64,000 nt of DNA, taken from assembly GCF_029784135.1 (NCBI RefSeq), contig NC_073745.1, positions 80,725,569 through 80,789,568 of the forward strand, given 5' to 3'. Made by a program: the position numbers and the translations under genes. Positions 47,925-59,412 of this stretch are shown here, one piece after another; the stretch's first letter is position 1, and every line of letters begins with the position of its first letter. The notes under the pieces were generated by a model. The model saw nothing but the letters and a program-made list of their open reading frames with translations. It was not told the origin of the DNA and ran no database searches. Source of the DNA: Toxorhynchites rutilus septentrionalis. Its lineage: Eukaryota > Arthropoda > Insecta > Diptera > Culicidae.

Positions 47925-48693
47925 AATTATAGGAGGTTGTGTTCAAGACACGACCGCATTGTTCACGTAGAACTACGTTGTAGTTTAACTCAAGTCGCTT
48001 GTTTATAACTGCGGATATTATATATAATGCTACGAAAATTTTGAAATAACCATTGTATCAGTTTGGTCGCCCTGAAATGTTTTTTATTGTAGAATCAAGT
48101 GACGATAGTTGTTTGACGATTCATTCTTGTGCTCGCAGAACAATACATGCTCGAGATAAGCGCAGCTGTCATCCTTAGTGGAGAAAGTTTTGCTACTGGC
48201 AAGCGAAAACAAATCACATACAAAATTCCAGAACTACATTTACTTTCTTGGTGACTAAATGAAGGAAATAAACTCTATCTGTTAATCTCTAGCATATTTA
48301 ATAGCATAAAAAAAATAATAGCATAAAAAAATTAGTCGATTGTTGCATCGTCATAGGGCCAATGCACACGGGAGCAGATACAAATGGGGTATGATTTCCC
48401 CTTCGTTGCTTGTTATTGACAGCTCTGTTCGGGAAAGCACACAAATCGACAGAACAAATGTATGAGAAAATTGAAATGCTTCCAATTTTTATCAATTTAA
48501 ACCATATACAGACTATGGGATTGTAATGTAGAGCATATCAAACAAATTTAGGAAATTTCCGATTCGTTTGGTATGTAAATCGCCAAAATCCGTTCACGGC
48601 AAAAATAGTTATTAAAGTTAACTTTATTTCATAAAAACGTGACCTGTTTTCTGATTTGGCAACCTTAATAAAAGACGTAGTTCTACGTCAAAA
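47925..48693 (-). mobile_element. family B composite repeat, copy 4 (inverted)
   Basis: It runs from ttataggaggttgtgttcaa and cacgtagaactacg to aataaaagacgtagttctac followed by gtcaaaa. It is shorter than the other copies, lacking the middle of copy 3. A SINE tail fragment (gacgaaagttctactgggaa) follows at 48700-48745. Confidence 0.75.
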
Positions 48694-48749
48694 AGAAGAA
48701 GAAACGACGAAAGTTCTACTGGGAACGTTGGTGCCATTCAACAACAACG

Positions 48750-50971
48750 GTCAACTAGAAATAAAATTGATACAAATTCAACAATCAACATTTGGTTCGA
48801 CTAAAAAGACGACAACATCAAGAAAAAAATAGACGGAAAACACATTTACTTGACACAAATAAAACTGCGTATTTTTATCCGTGTGCATCCGAACTCATTC
48901 AGATGATCTCGATTCGCGTGTGATGAATGGGTTCTAGTTTCGACCGGTTACGATCACCCCTTGAATCACTGTGCGGAGGAGGAGTGCATATTTTCGACGA
49001 TAGAAACCTTCATTGTCTGCATCTGTATCTCGCATGGTCACCGTTGAGTGTTGGTGAACGTAATTTGTGTGACAGAATGGCCGCACACACTTCCGTGCAA
49101 AAGTAAACAAAACGTTTGGCGAACGGAACTGCTCGAATGTGTGTGTGGCTGCTGGCTGTTCGCGCAATGAATCGAGCTGATGTACGGTATGAATCGTCGT
49201 ATGAATGAACGATGAAAGAAAACATGCCGCCGCGTGACAAGATGCGATAATTAGCCAACCGCGACAAATATAGGTTGCGACGATGCGGTGATTCATATGT
49301 TCGAAACATTGCTTGTCACTTAGCACAATGTTTAGCTGCACTTATTATGTAAGAATACCCTTTATTACGCGCGGCGAGTGAGGTGAGGTGGTTAAAATCA
49401 CTGCAATCCCGTTTCGCTGCAATATAATTTTGAACAATTCCTGGTGAGCATTCAATTCGAATCTTCGAATAACACGAAAGATACGACTCCACTCTACTTA
49501 TAATGGGCAATAAACTTTCATCTTTTGGAGTGTATAAAATTAAGTCAGTTATCGAGTCTATCCCTTTTATTCCGCGCGGCGAATGACGTGAGATAACTCA
49601 AGTCACAATTTTCCCGAAGGTGAATGGCGTGACTTGTCTTTAGATGAGATTTCCTCATATGATATCGACTCGGGTATAAAATTCACGATGGCAGTGTTAC
49701 CGTGTCGACGTCTGGTGACAACTTTCAATCTCTATCAGATCGGAAGACATGTTTTAAAATGTTAAAATTTGAATCAAAATTTTCATATCATGTTATTCAA
49801 CTACTTGAAACACGTATTCCTAACTCTTATTTAACCAACTTTTCGTTATAAAATAAAATAAAATAAATAAATAAACAATTTTAGTATGAGATTTTTTCAC
49901 CACCTGCAAAAAAAAAGTGTTTTGCATTTGAATAGAATACTATGTTGATACGGAGAAGTTAATTTTCATTCATAATTTTAATTTTAAAAAGGCGTTCATT
50001 CTGCCTGAAAATCAATTATTATCTTTGAGACTCTCCTAAACTCGTAAAAGAAGCTCAATGCCGTCAACGCGAATTCGCGCTGACGGCGGAATGGTGTCGA
50101 CACCTGGATACGACATTAGTTTGTATGAGGCCAACTCTTCTTCATCAGATTAGTCGGCCCTAAGGCAGTTTAAAATTACTAAAATTTTCTTCTTGACGTT
50201 AGTACGTTGTTCTGACCCTAATTTAAACTATTTTCTATAAATTTTCAGATACTCGCACCAAAATTTACCATTATAATATAAAATCATCTTTAGACACAAT
50301 TTTTGTATGATATTTTTTCACTACTTGCAAGCAAAAGAGATTTATTACAGAGAGTACTAATTTGATTTGGAAAAAAATAATGTTCAGTCATAATTTTTAT
50401 TTTAAATGTGTGTACATTTCTTCTGCAAACTCATATTGTCATGCCTGCTCCCCCATTTCGTAATACGAAGCTCAATGCCGTCAACGCGGATAGGAGCGGA
50501 ATACTGATCGAAAGCTATCGCAAGCCTTAAGAGGGGAACCACTGTCTGGAAGGTCGAAAAATAATGAATTTTCATGACTTTTCTTCGGATATTAGGAATA
50601 AAGTGAAGTGTTCGGGTATTTTGGTTATTGTTTAAGGTAGATGTATTTTCCATTTTCTTAGTACACGTATAATGATTATTACGCTGTTGACAGCTGTATG
50701 CGTAGATACTGTTTGAAAAGCGGTACCTTGTTGGTGGTATTGGTTCTGAAGGAACGGAGTGTCGTAGAACAAATTTCAATGAACATTTTCAAACTTTAGG
50801 ACAGTACTTAAAGCGTTACATAGAGGTATTTGAAAATTCAAAAAATTGTCAAAATGGTGGCCATTTTTGTTAAAAATTGTTTTTTTTCATGAAAAAACTG
50901 TTGTTTGAATATTAAAAATCGGCTTTGTAACGCTTTAGATAATCCATTTTTACATGCTGACACTTCGTGTG
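48750..50971. other. no confirmed gene; two diverged repeat pieces
   Basis: 48880-49510 is repeat-poor; its longest frame (48934-49341, 135 aa, minus) resembles nothing known. 49860-50120 and 50210-50520 are diverged direct copies of one repeat (agctcaatgccgtcaacgcg in both), related to the retroposon-like repeat of 15266. Nothing else is recognised. Confidence 0.4.
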
Positions 50972-52141
50972 CATACTTCGAGCCCAAGCCCGTAAGCTCG
51001 CACCTTCCTCTTTACCCCGTCCATAAGGTTCTGTACATCGTCAGGTTGTAGTTTTTTTTGAACAGAAATCCATTTTCTCTTGAAGTCCGCCTCCGATTAG
51101 ACAACTTTTGGGTTCTTCCGGAGGGCCTGCTTCATAATCGCCCAATATTTCTCTATTGGGCGAATCTCCGGCGCGTTGAGCGGGTTCATTGCCTTTGGCA
51201 CGAAGGTGACCCCGTTGGCTTCGTACCACTCCAACACGTCCTTTGAATAGTGGCACGAAGCGAGATCCGACCAGAAGATGGTGGGGCCTTCGTGCTGCTT
51301 CAATAGTGGTAGTAAGCGCTTCTGTAGGCACTCCTTAAGGTAAACCTGCCCGTTTACCGTGCCGGTCATCACGAAGGGGGCGCTCCGCTTTCCGCAAGAG
51401 CAGATCGCAGACACCATGTACTTTTTGGCAAACTTGGATAGTTTCTGCTTGCGAATCTCCTCCGGAACGATGAATTTGTCCTCTGCGGAGAAGAACAACA
51501 GGCCCGGCAGCTGACGAAAGTCCGCTTTGACGTAGGTTTCGTCGTCCATTACCAGGCAATGCGGCTTCGTCAGCATTTCGGTGTACAGCTTCCGGGCTCG
51601 CGTCTTCCCCACCATGTTTTGCCTTTCGTCGCGGTTAGGAGCCTTCTGAACCTTGTATGTACGCAGGCCCTCCCGCTGCTCGGTCCGCTGGACGAATGAA
51701 CTTGACAAATTCAGCTTATTGGCGACATCCCGGACCGAACTTCTCGGATCACGTCTAAACTGCTTAACTACGCGCTTGTGATCTTTTTCACTGACGGAGC
51801 ATCCATTTTTGCCGTTCTTCACCTTCCGGTCGATGGTAAGGTTCTCGAAGTATCGTTTTAGTACTCTGCTGACCGTGGATTGGACGATTCCCAGCATCTT
51901 ACCGATGTCCCGGATTCTCGAAATGACTCCGGATTCTCGAAATGAGTGCACAGGATTAATTCACGACGCTCTTTTTCGTTCGACGACATTTTTCCAAATT
52001 TACGGAAAATTGACAGTGAAGCATGGTCAACGTGATCTATACACTCTTATCTGATTATAAGCGAAAGCTGAAGATATAATTCCTAAAAATTAAATTTCTA
52101 CAGCGTTTTTCCCGTGATGCAATTTGATGTGACACATCCTT
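50972..52141. mobile_element. ITm DD37E transposon, copy 2, left end lost
   Basis: The right end gatgtgacacatcctt is followed by TA (52142-52143). The left ~97 bp and inverted repeat present in copy 1 are missing; homology starts at catacttcgagcccaagcc. It retains a 34-bp stretch at 52033-52066 that copy 1 lacks. Confidence 0.9.
50975..51989 (-). pseudogene. DD37E transposase, copy 2, nearly full length
   Basis: The long frame 51951-51097 (284 codons, beginning at a GTG that is not the true start) contains the helix-turn-helix (DIGKMLGIVQSTVSRVLKRY), a second one (DVANKLNLSSSFVQR), MDDETYVKADF, SDLASCHYSKDVLEWY and APEIRPIEKYW, with the 37-residue spacing. The ancestral ATG at 51989 is out of frame because a 19-bp duplication (51912-51945 region) shifts it. 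A TAG replaces the codon after KNPKVV at 51097. A small deletion turns MVWQAIC into MVSAIC. Catalytic residues are intact, damage is limited to these sites. Confidence 0.93.
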
Positions 52142-53221
52142 TATATCCCTTGAGGTGACTTCATACTTTTGGCTGTAACTTTCCAACGAAATCAAATATC
52201 GAAAAATCCTTTTAGGACAACATTTCTGAGGGCATAAGCTTCCAAAAAATGTAAAAAAAATCGATTTTTTTTCGATATTCCAGATCGGGGTTCCCCCTTA
52301 CCTCATAATACTAATCCCTAAAGTAATCAAAGATCACAAAATCTATTTTTTCCACCTGTGTTTATCGCTCTTGTATCATCTAACTCCATCGTGTAGCATA
52401 AATACACAAGCCCCGTGTCGTGCCGTCGTGCATTCGTGCTCTCAAATCATTGCGCTAAATTGAGTTAAAGCTGATCTACATACGGAATTCGTTCCCACAT
52501 AAATCTTCATCAACGCGGGTCCCGCGTCTGATAGAGGGCTTCGGGCCGTCCGTCCATCGGATTCTTGTCACAATTTCATTCATTTCTCTTTCATCCCACC
52601 CCACATATATGTATTTTTTCTGTTCGCCGTAAACCACAGCATATTTGGCGGTGGATGGCGGTCGGAACCGAGGTCATGCTCAGATTGCCCATCAAGGCTG
52701 ACAGGGGGCGTCATGTGTGTTGATTGACGCTCGCAGGAATGTTTCCCGTTCCCAAAGTGTACTTGCTTGGTGCGTGGCTGCGTTTGTGTGTTTAGGTGGG
52801 GTATGGATGAGCAGTCAAAATGAAATATTATCATGCGGGGCGATGAGCGTTAGGAGCCGGTAGTTAACGGCTTATCAGAGCCTGGATGAATGGGATCATT
52901 ATCTCGGGGATTTTTGGCTCACGGCTAATCTGGGTCGAGTGAATATAGCGGATATAATATTGTATCCCCCATATAGAGAGTGCTTATTCAGTGCACAAAT
53001 AGATAATGTATCAGAGTAAGAATGAGTTCGCGAATAATAGAGGGTCGCTAGAATCTATGCGAAAACTTGGATGATATAGAGAAAAACTTTTGTTCTCCGT
53101 TCACATTAGCTATCATTCGCTTTGGACAAACGCTGTTTAGTTTATCTTAAAGTCTACAATCATACTAGTCATACATCATATTGGCCACTGTTCATTTCTA
53201 CTGCCTTTTTATATAATATTA
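52142..53221. other. no gene seen
   Basis: 52370-52860 is repeat-poor and GC-richer, but the frame 52580-52834 (minus) resembles nothing known. The remainder is AT-rich. Confidence 0.4.
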
Positions 53222-54385
53222 GGTGTACCGGTAAGTTTCTTCGGTTTTTACAACAGATGGAGTAGCTTGATTATTATTCCAGTGAATCAATTTTCCAGAC
53301 ATTCGATGGAAAGCTACTGTCGTTGAGCGTCTTTTTCAGTATATGTCAAAAAGTTGAAGCGTAAACAACATAGTTTTTTTTGCCACTTCAAATATGTCGA
53401 ATTTCGTGCCAACGAGAGTGTTTTGCGGGGAGTGTTACTTCATTATTTCAATATGAAGAAAAAAGTTGCGGAAAGTCATCGTATTTTGTTGAAAGTTTAT
53501 GGTGACCATGCAAGTTTATGAAAGTTTATGCAACCGAGCGAACGTGTCACCACGTGTGCACGGTTTAAAAATGTGCACGGTGCACGGTTTAAAAATGGTA
53601 ATTTTGACGAAGACGAACGTTCCGGACCGCCAAAAAAGTTTGAAGATGAGGAATTGGAGGCCTTCCTCGGTCAAGATCCGTCACAAGCGCAACAAGAACT
53701 TGCAGATACACTTGAAGTAGTTCAGCAAACCATATCCGATCGTTTAAAAGCAATTGGAATGATCCGAAAGATAGGACATTGGGTGCCGTATGAATTGAAG
53801 CCACGAGACGTCGAACGCCGCTTTTCACGTGCGAACAACTGCTCCAACGGCATAACAGGAAGGGATTTTTGCATCGAATCGTTACTGGCGATGAAAAGTG
53901 GGTCCATTACGACAATCGTACAGCGATTATCCCGGCCATGCATCAGCATCGACGGCCGCGCGGAATATTCACGGCCAGAGGGTTATGCTGTCTATTTGGT
54001 GGGACCAGTTGGGTGTGGTGTACTTTGAGCTGCTAAAACCGAATGGAACTATTACGGGGGACCTCTACCGACGACAATTGATGTGTTTGAGCCGTGCAAT
54101 GAAGGAAAAACGGCCACAATACGAGCAAAGACACGATGAAGTTATTTTCCAGCACGACAATGCTCGGCCGCATGTCGCGAAGCCGGTCAAAACATACTTG
54201 GGAACGCTGAAATGGGAGGTCCTATACCACTCGCCGTATTCTCCAGACATTGCTCCGTCCGATTACTACCTTTTTCGATCGATGCAACATGGCCTGGTTG
54301 ACCAGTACTTCTCCAATTTTGATGAAGTCAAAAATTTGTCAAAAACACGTGGGCCTCCAGAGGTACCAGGCGACTGTTAAAAGTC
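53222..54385 (+). mobile_element. mariner (DD34D) element, right end lost
   Basis: The left inverted repeat ggtgtaccggtaagtttctt follows TA (53220-53221). The transposase relic begins at ATG 53394. Homology ends near 54345-54385 and no matching right repeat is present before the SINE fragment at 54500. Confidence 0.85.
53394..54385 (+). pseudogene. mariner (DD34D) transposase, frameshifted
   Basis: From the ATG at 53394 (MSNFVPTRV) a frameshift leads to HYFNMKKKVAESHRILLKVYGDH, the N-terminal helix-turn-helix. NFDEDERSGPPKKFEDEELEAF and SDRLKAIGMIRKIGHWVPYE follow. After another shift come VTGDEKWVHYDN (first Asp), VIFQHDNARPHVAKPV (second Asp at 54156) and YSPDIAPSDYYLF (third Asp at 54261), exactly 34 residues apart. 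The C-terminus is replaced after DEVKNLSKT. At least three frameshifts. The catalytic residues are kept. Confidence 0.93.
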
Positions 54386-54499
54386 AACCTTTATATGATT
54401 GGTCAGTATAACTCAATGCTAGTAACGGTATTTTCTCCGAAGATGAGGCAAAGATGTCTGCATCGATTGATTGGAAGTATTTTTTTTTTTTACAAAGAA

Positions 54500-54665
54500 A
54501 CAACTTTCGATTTGCACTGTGGTCACAAGTATTCTAGAGCTAGGCACTCAGAATGTATTTAAGTCATGAGAAATCTCCACTAAGTATCAATTAACAACGC
54601 AAGTTAATACCTACGTTGAGATGGCAAAAGATCCTCTGGGAACGGTAGGACCATTCAAGAAAAAG
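54500..54665 (+). mobile_element. second SINE family, 5'-truncated copy
   Basis: gcactgtggtcacaagtatt, ctagagctaggcactcagaa and ttaatacctacgttgagatg match the SINE of 46958-47920, ending in aagaaaaagaag. Confidence 0.72.
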
Positions 54666-55803
54666 AAGAACCAAACCACCATATGAACATTAGCCTCGCT
54701 CTAGTCAACCTCAGTCTCGCAATAGCTGGCGAGTAGACAACAGATTTTCCTTATGCTGATATCACCTACAACGATTTTTATTGATACAATGGGAGATATC
54801 GAACGCTGTTCCATTCCCGAAGAGAGCGAAACATCGCGCCTCCACACCCTTGTGATTTTCCTTGCAGCCAGTAAACATCAAAATAGCAGCTCCGCTGCGA
54901 AGCGATCAGCAAATTTCCTATCCGTGAAGTAGTTAACACCATCAACGAAAAGGAAGAACCCGAATAAAGCAAGGTAATCAAATCCAATATCAGCAACAGG
55001 AGCGGTAGCAGAGCAGCAACATTAACAGAAACAACCTCAGTAGCTGCAACATCATCGGCAACACCAACAACATCGTCAGCAATAGCTGCAAGCATATTTA
55101 TTTTTTCCTGTCACAACCAAAACGAGAATACTTATGCTTCGCTCCTGCCGCCACGTGTTTCATTCCACCGTTTATCAAGCAAAGGCGTGAATTCATCAGT
55201 TCTTTTCAGATCTATTTTCCAAAAAAGTGGAATGTGGAATGTGGAATCGCAAGATCCAGAGGCACGTTTCCACCGGAGAACCGTTCACTTGCTATCGATC
55301 CACCACACACAGTTAGGCAATTTTATTCGGTTGAGGAAACGCATCGATTTTCATGCCGTCTGGTGGAGAGTGCTTTTGTATTTTTCTTTCACACACACAC
55401 ACACACACACTCAATGATGTTGTTTTCATGGTTAGGAAATGTGGAATAATGATGCTGGTGGAACAAAATATAATCGCATCGCATCACCTGTTGCTGCAGT
55501 GTGTCTGTGTGTGTGTGTGTGTGTTTAAAACAAGAGATATAATATGTGTATTCACAATAATGGCACAAACTTCGACATATGACTAGCTTGTGTATTGTTC
55601 CCGCGAGAACTAGAATCAACCATGAATCATCCTTCTTCAACTGTTCTCATCAAACTATAGCCATTCTCAGGGCCACCAAAATTTTCATTAAAGGCTTATT
55701 TCAAAAAGTTCAATGCGCTCTTGAGGGAGTATTCTGGTCTAGAAATTTGAATTTTTTTTTTCATATTTCCGAAGTTTAAAGATTCAAGGAAATACCCTAG
55801 AAA
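54666..55803. other. no gene seen; two CA/TG microsatellites
   Basis: (CA)n at 55389-55411 and (TG)n at 55499-55525 give rise to the frames around them. The 105-residue minus frame 55095-54778 is alanine/valine-rich low-complexity sequence over an 'aacatcatcagc'-like repeat and is not convincing. Confidence 0.45.
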
Positions 55804-57221
55804 TAAACTGACCAGACGTCCCGCGTTACGCGGGACAGTCCCGCATTTCAACAAAATGTCCCGCGTAAGATTACGTCCCGCGAAACGTCCCGCATTTGGC
55901 AAAAGGAACGAAAATGTCCCGCGATATAAATATATTTCAATATTACAATTTGATCATGTTGATTTTATTAAATGCATGAACCTCAAAAAAAACTTTTATT
56001 TGGCAGACTGTTCAAGAGAGCTTCCAATGCATCCAAAGACTAATACGTTGAGCTGGTTTCATCGCACCGACAGTGGACTTTTTGTTCAGAGAGTGTCAAA
56101 TGGAAATGACAGCAACATAATTAGAAAATGATTTTTATAAAAGTTCCCTATTAATCCGAAGGGACCAACGTGAGTCAGACGAAAAGTTCATCTTTGGTTC
56201 CCTAGCTCGGTCAGGGCTTAACGTGTTGAATAAGCCAGTAGAACTAGTGTATACTGAACAGGAAGAGGCAGGGTTGTTTGATGAAATATCGTAAATGATG
56301 CGCTTGACGGCCTTATGGAAGATGGCCAGAACCTCAACCATGGCCGATGAAAAGATGTATGTCGGCGTGTTCTTTTACCTTTTCCTGACTTTGGTGGTCG
56401 GCTATCTCTCCAGTTTGGCCATTCACTCAAAAGTTTTCTATCGGTCGCAGTTGGGGGATGTTGGGAAGGTTGGCGGTCTTCGCGTGTTTATCTCCAGCCG
56501 ATCCATTCTCCAGTGATCTTTTGGCATAAAGGGCAGATCCCAGGTTCGGCATGAAGACCACATCAGCTTCGCAACTTCCGGCAAGCACTTCGTACTGTAT
56601 ATCTTCCAGTTCATCATATGACTTGAAAGAAGAGCGGCTTGGAAATTCCCTTCTCGTTTGTTAGAGAATGACCTTCATCGAGAACTTCATGTGGGTGACG
56701 AGTATCGGCATCGCTAACCTGGGGAACGTAAAGTATTCGGTCCCCTGCCTTTCGTTGAATTCAAGCATCAAGTACGTCTTGAGCACGAAAAGAAGTTTTT
56801 CACTTCTTTTACCGGATTTCATTATCTTTTGTTTTTTTTTTCATCGCCATCCACAATTAGTCCATTTTGTTGTTGCATACGTTAACGCTAAAATCGATGA
56901 AAAATGGATTGGAATTTTCGAGCATTCCATTCGATAATTGGAAGAAAATTGTAGAAATTGTTGAATCGTACTTGCCAGACTTAAATGCTCTGACTGAGTG
57001 AGTGATTTTCAGGCGTAAACAAAATCTAAACCTACTTGTAAGAAATAATACAGATCAGGTTTAATTGCAAGGACACATGTTAAGAGTTTCACGAATAAAT
57101 GAGACTCTCTAAACTATGGTTTATGTTCACATAATGTATTATGTATACACACATAATGTATTATGTATAACGTTTTGTTTCTTGTGTCCCGCGTTGGACC
57201 TCTGACCATCTGGTCACTTTA
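55804..57221. mobile_element. 8-bp-TSD DNA transposon, copy 2
   Basis: The ends match those of copy 1 (taaactgaccagacgtcccg; tctggtcacttta). The flanks are cctagaaa (55796-55803) and tctagaaa (57222-57229), an 8-bp duplication with one change. The place occupied in copy 1 by the 24497-25163 insertion is empty here. Confidence 0.88.
56350..56812 (-). pseudogene. IS630-Tc1-mariner-type transposase relic inside 8-bp-TSD element, copy 2
   Basis: Minus-strand reading gives KTYLMLEFNERQGTEYFTFP (first catalytic region), VVFMPNLGSALYAKRSLEN (second block, Asn for Asp; 56519-56560) and NLPNIPQLRPIENF followed by a stop (third block; 56431-56470). The N-terminal part present in copy 1 is deleted. Confidence 0.8.
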
Positions 57222-57643
57222 TCTAGAAAGGATTTTTTGAAAATCCCATTATATCCCGAGTTAGTTATGTTTTAGTTATGTGGTATCTAATTTAATACGG
57301 CCATAACAATTAACAATTAACGCGTTTTTTCTCGAAACAATTTTTTTCAAACTCAATTTTATGTCAAATTAATATGAATACAATCTGTGTGCATCTCTCT
57401 ATCGCATAAATCAATGAAATGACTTTTCCGATCGTTTAGTTAATTTTCATAGATTCGTGCATTGTTTCCGGGTTAAAAGTAAAAGTGCAATTCAAGCTGA
57501 CGTTAAAAAGGTACTTTCCAGCGGTAAGACGTGTTCTTCGGTTGCAAACTGAATGTGAAAAATGTGAAAAGTTGCTACCATATAACTAATTCGATTCAAC
57601 GGATTTCTTGTTGCCGTTCTGCGAAAAGTGCCGTATAAAATTA
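57222..57643. other. no gene seen
   Basis: The stretch includes a diverged relative (57290-57330, attaacgcgttttttctcg) of sequence near 45700, and nothing coding. Confidence 0.4.
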
Positions 57644-58465
57644 GGTTGAGGAAAAAGTAATCTATTATTTTTTCGGTAGCTAGCTTTAGTGATCAATATT
57701 TCGCATAATATCGATCATACAATTTCAAGGTTAGGCTCGTTGTAAAGGACATTTCACAATAAAAAAAATCTTTGGCTGTTTGTTCTATTCAATTGTGAGT
57801 TACACGGTGTTAACAATGGAAGTAAACAAATAGAAAATTTGGTATATTTTACACCTTTTTTTCATAAAGGCGAAAATGCAAGCCAGACTGAAATTGTGAA
57901 TGGTGTTAATGGTGCCGATGCTGTAACAGTAAAACACGTGCTTTTATTTTTTTATTCTAATTTTGTTTTAATGTTTGTTTTAGTGCAACACACCAAGGTT
58001 TTTTTTTACGCGGGAGATACGTACCTCGTAAAAAAAACCGCGTCAATTGGAAAATCCGCGTAAAAAAACAGGTCACCTAAAATCTACGTAAGCATCGTGA
58101 TAGAGTGCGGCACTAATTTCCGTCATAAGCGCTAAGTTCCGCCGCAAGCACTGATTATCGTCATATGCTCTGAGGAAGCATGAAGAATAAATGTGAGTTG
58201 AGAGAGAGAGAGAGAGATGTGATATTGCTCTGGTTACGCGGTATCCGCGTAGAAAATCCGCGTAAAAAACCTCGTGAAAAACCTCGTAAAAAACTCATAA
58301 AAAACTGGGTGTACACTAAATGCAGATCTCTACAGTCAACAAGTGAACCGTTTGAAACTAGCAATTGACCAGAAACGTCCAGAATCGGGCAACAGAGGAA
58401 GTGTTTTGTTCCATCAGGACAACGCAAGGCCACACAACACCTGCAGCTTAATTGGGAAGCCAACA
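57644..58465 (+). pseudogene. mariner transposase relic (mauritiana-like) split by an 'acgcgg' element
   Basis: A mariner-like left end ggttgaggaaaaagtaatct follows TA at 57642-57643. Near ATG 57819 the frame gives MEVNK-stop, then FFHKGENASQTEIVNGVNGA, the N-terminal helix-turn-helix. After the insertion 57988-58313 the reading resumes NADLYSQQVNRLKLAIDQKR and SVLFHQDNARPHNT (second catalytic Asp). It then ends at the foldback repeat. The first Asp and everything after the second are missing. Confidence 0.8.
57988..58313. mobile_element. 'acgcgg' short inverted-repeat element inside a mariner relic
   Basis: Ends acaccaaggtttttttttac and aaaaaactgggtgt are inverted. Inside are gatacgtacctcgtaaaaa and repeated aatccgcgtaaaaaa blocks, plus a (GA)n run at 58200-58217. 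It matches 24497-25163 at both ends. Confidence 0.78.
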
Positions 58466-59412
58466 TTTCGCAACAAGTTCCGAATAAAAAATCGAGATAA
58501 CTATTTTATTGGCACTTAAAACCATACGTTTCGTCTTGTATTCCGAAGAAAAACTAAGTCCCAGAGTGTCGATTTTCGACAACAAATATTCGAGATGACA
58601 CTAAATCTCGACGTTTCATGCAATTTTAAGACATTTGGCATCCAATTTTTTTTCGAAAACCCAGATTTCCTTTAATTTTGGGTGATATTTCGATTTTTAA
58701 AAAACTCAAACTTTTGCCGTTTTGCGCCACTCTCCCTTAAGTTAAGATTGTGCTGAAATTTTGCAAAGGGTGTTTTTACGAGGTGGTGAACATTTTTTTT
58801 CTCCATTATAGTGACTTTCAACACATTTCGGTTGGTTCGTCATTTTTACTTCCATTTTTTAAAGGATGTTGGGAGTGAGAATTGAACTATGCCCATTAAA
58901 ATTGACTTTTCAGACAAAAATTCGACCCAGTTTTTTTTCGAGATAACAGTAAATCTCGACAAGTAATGTAATTGAAATTTTTAAAACTTTTATTTTAGAA
59001 GGTCTTTTGTTTTTCAAAAAACTAAATTTTTAACATCTGCGACAATAGTTAATGAAGTCCGAATGAGCCAATGAGCATAGAGTATATTATCGTACAAATC
59101 AACATTTCGCAGCAAGTTCCGAATGAAAAATTGAGATAACTATTTTTATTGGTACCCAAAACCATACTTTTCGTCTCGTATTCCGAAAGTTCCAGAGTGT
59201 CGATTTTTGACAAAAAAAAATCCGAGCTGATAGTAGATCTTTTTTTTTCGAGAAGCCTGACTACGATTTTCATAAAACTCAAACTTTGACCGCTTTACGC
59301 CACTCTCCCATAAGTCGGATTGAGCTAATATTTTGTTTTTTCGAGGTGGTGAACATTTTTATGGGATAACTTTTTGAAATACGAGATGGCCAGTTTCATT
59401 GGCACCCTAGTG
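58466..59412. mobile_element. foldback family, second locus (several arms)
   Basis: Arms carry tttcgcaacaagttccgaat, attggcac-type ends and tctcgacgtttcatgcaatt, and repeat from about 59095. The right end gtttcattggcaccct is the inverse of 22154. A SINE fragment (58795-58890) interrupts it. Confidence 0.75.
58795..58890 (-). mobile_element. Feilai-like SINE, 5'-truncated, inverted
   Basis: The minus strand reads gttcaattctcactcccaac through gaagtaaaaatgacgaacca to cactataatgg, matching the 3' two-thirds of 38156-38311. Confidence 0.82.

Noticed and set aside
48934..49341. 135-residue minus-strand frame
   Set aside because: Composition and lack of any recognisable domain suggest chance; a second frame overlaps it.
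54778..55095. 105-residue Ala/Val/Leu-rich frame resembling a membrane protein
   Set aside because: The hydrophobic run comes from an aacatcatcagc-like low-complexity stretch read on the minus strand.
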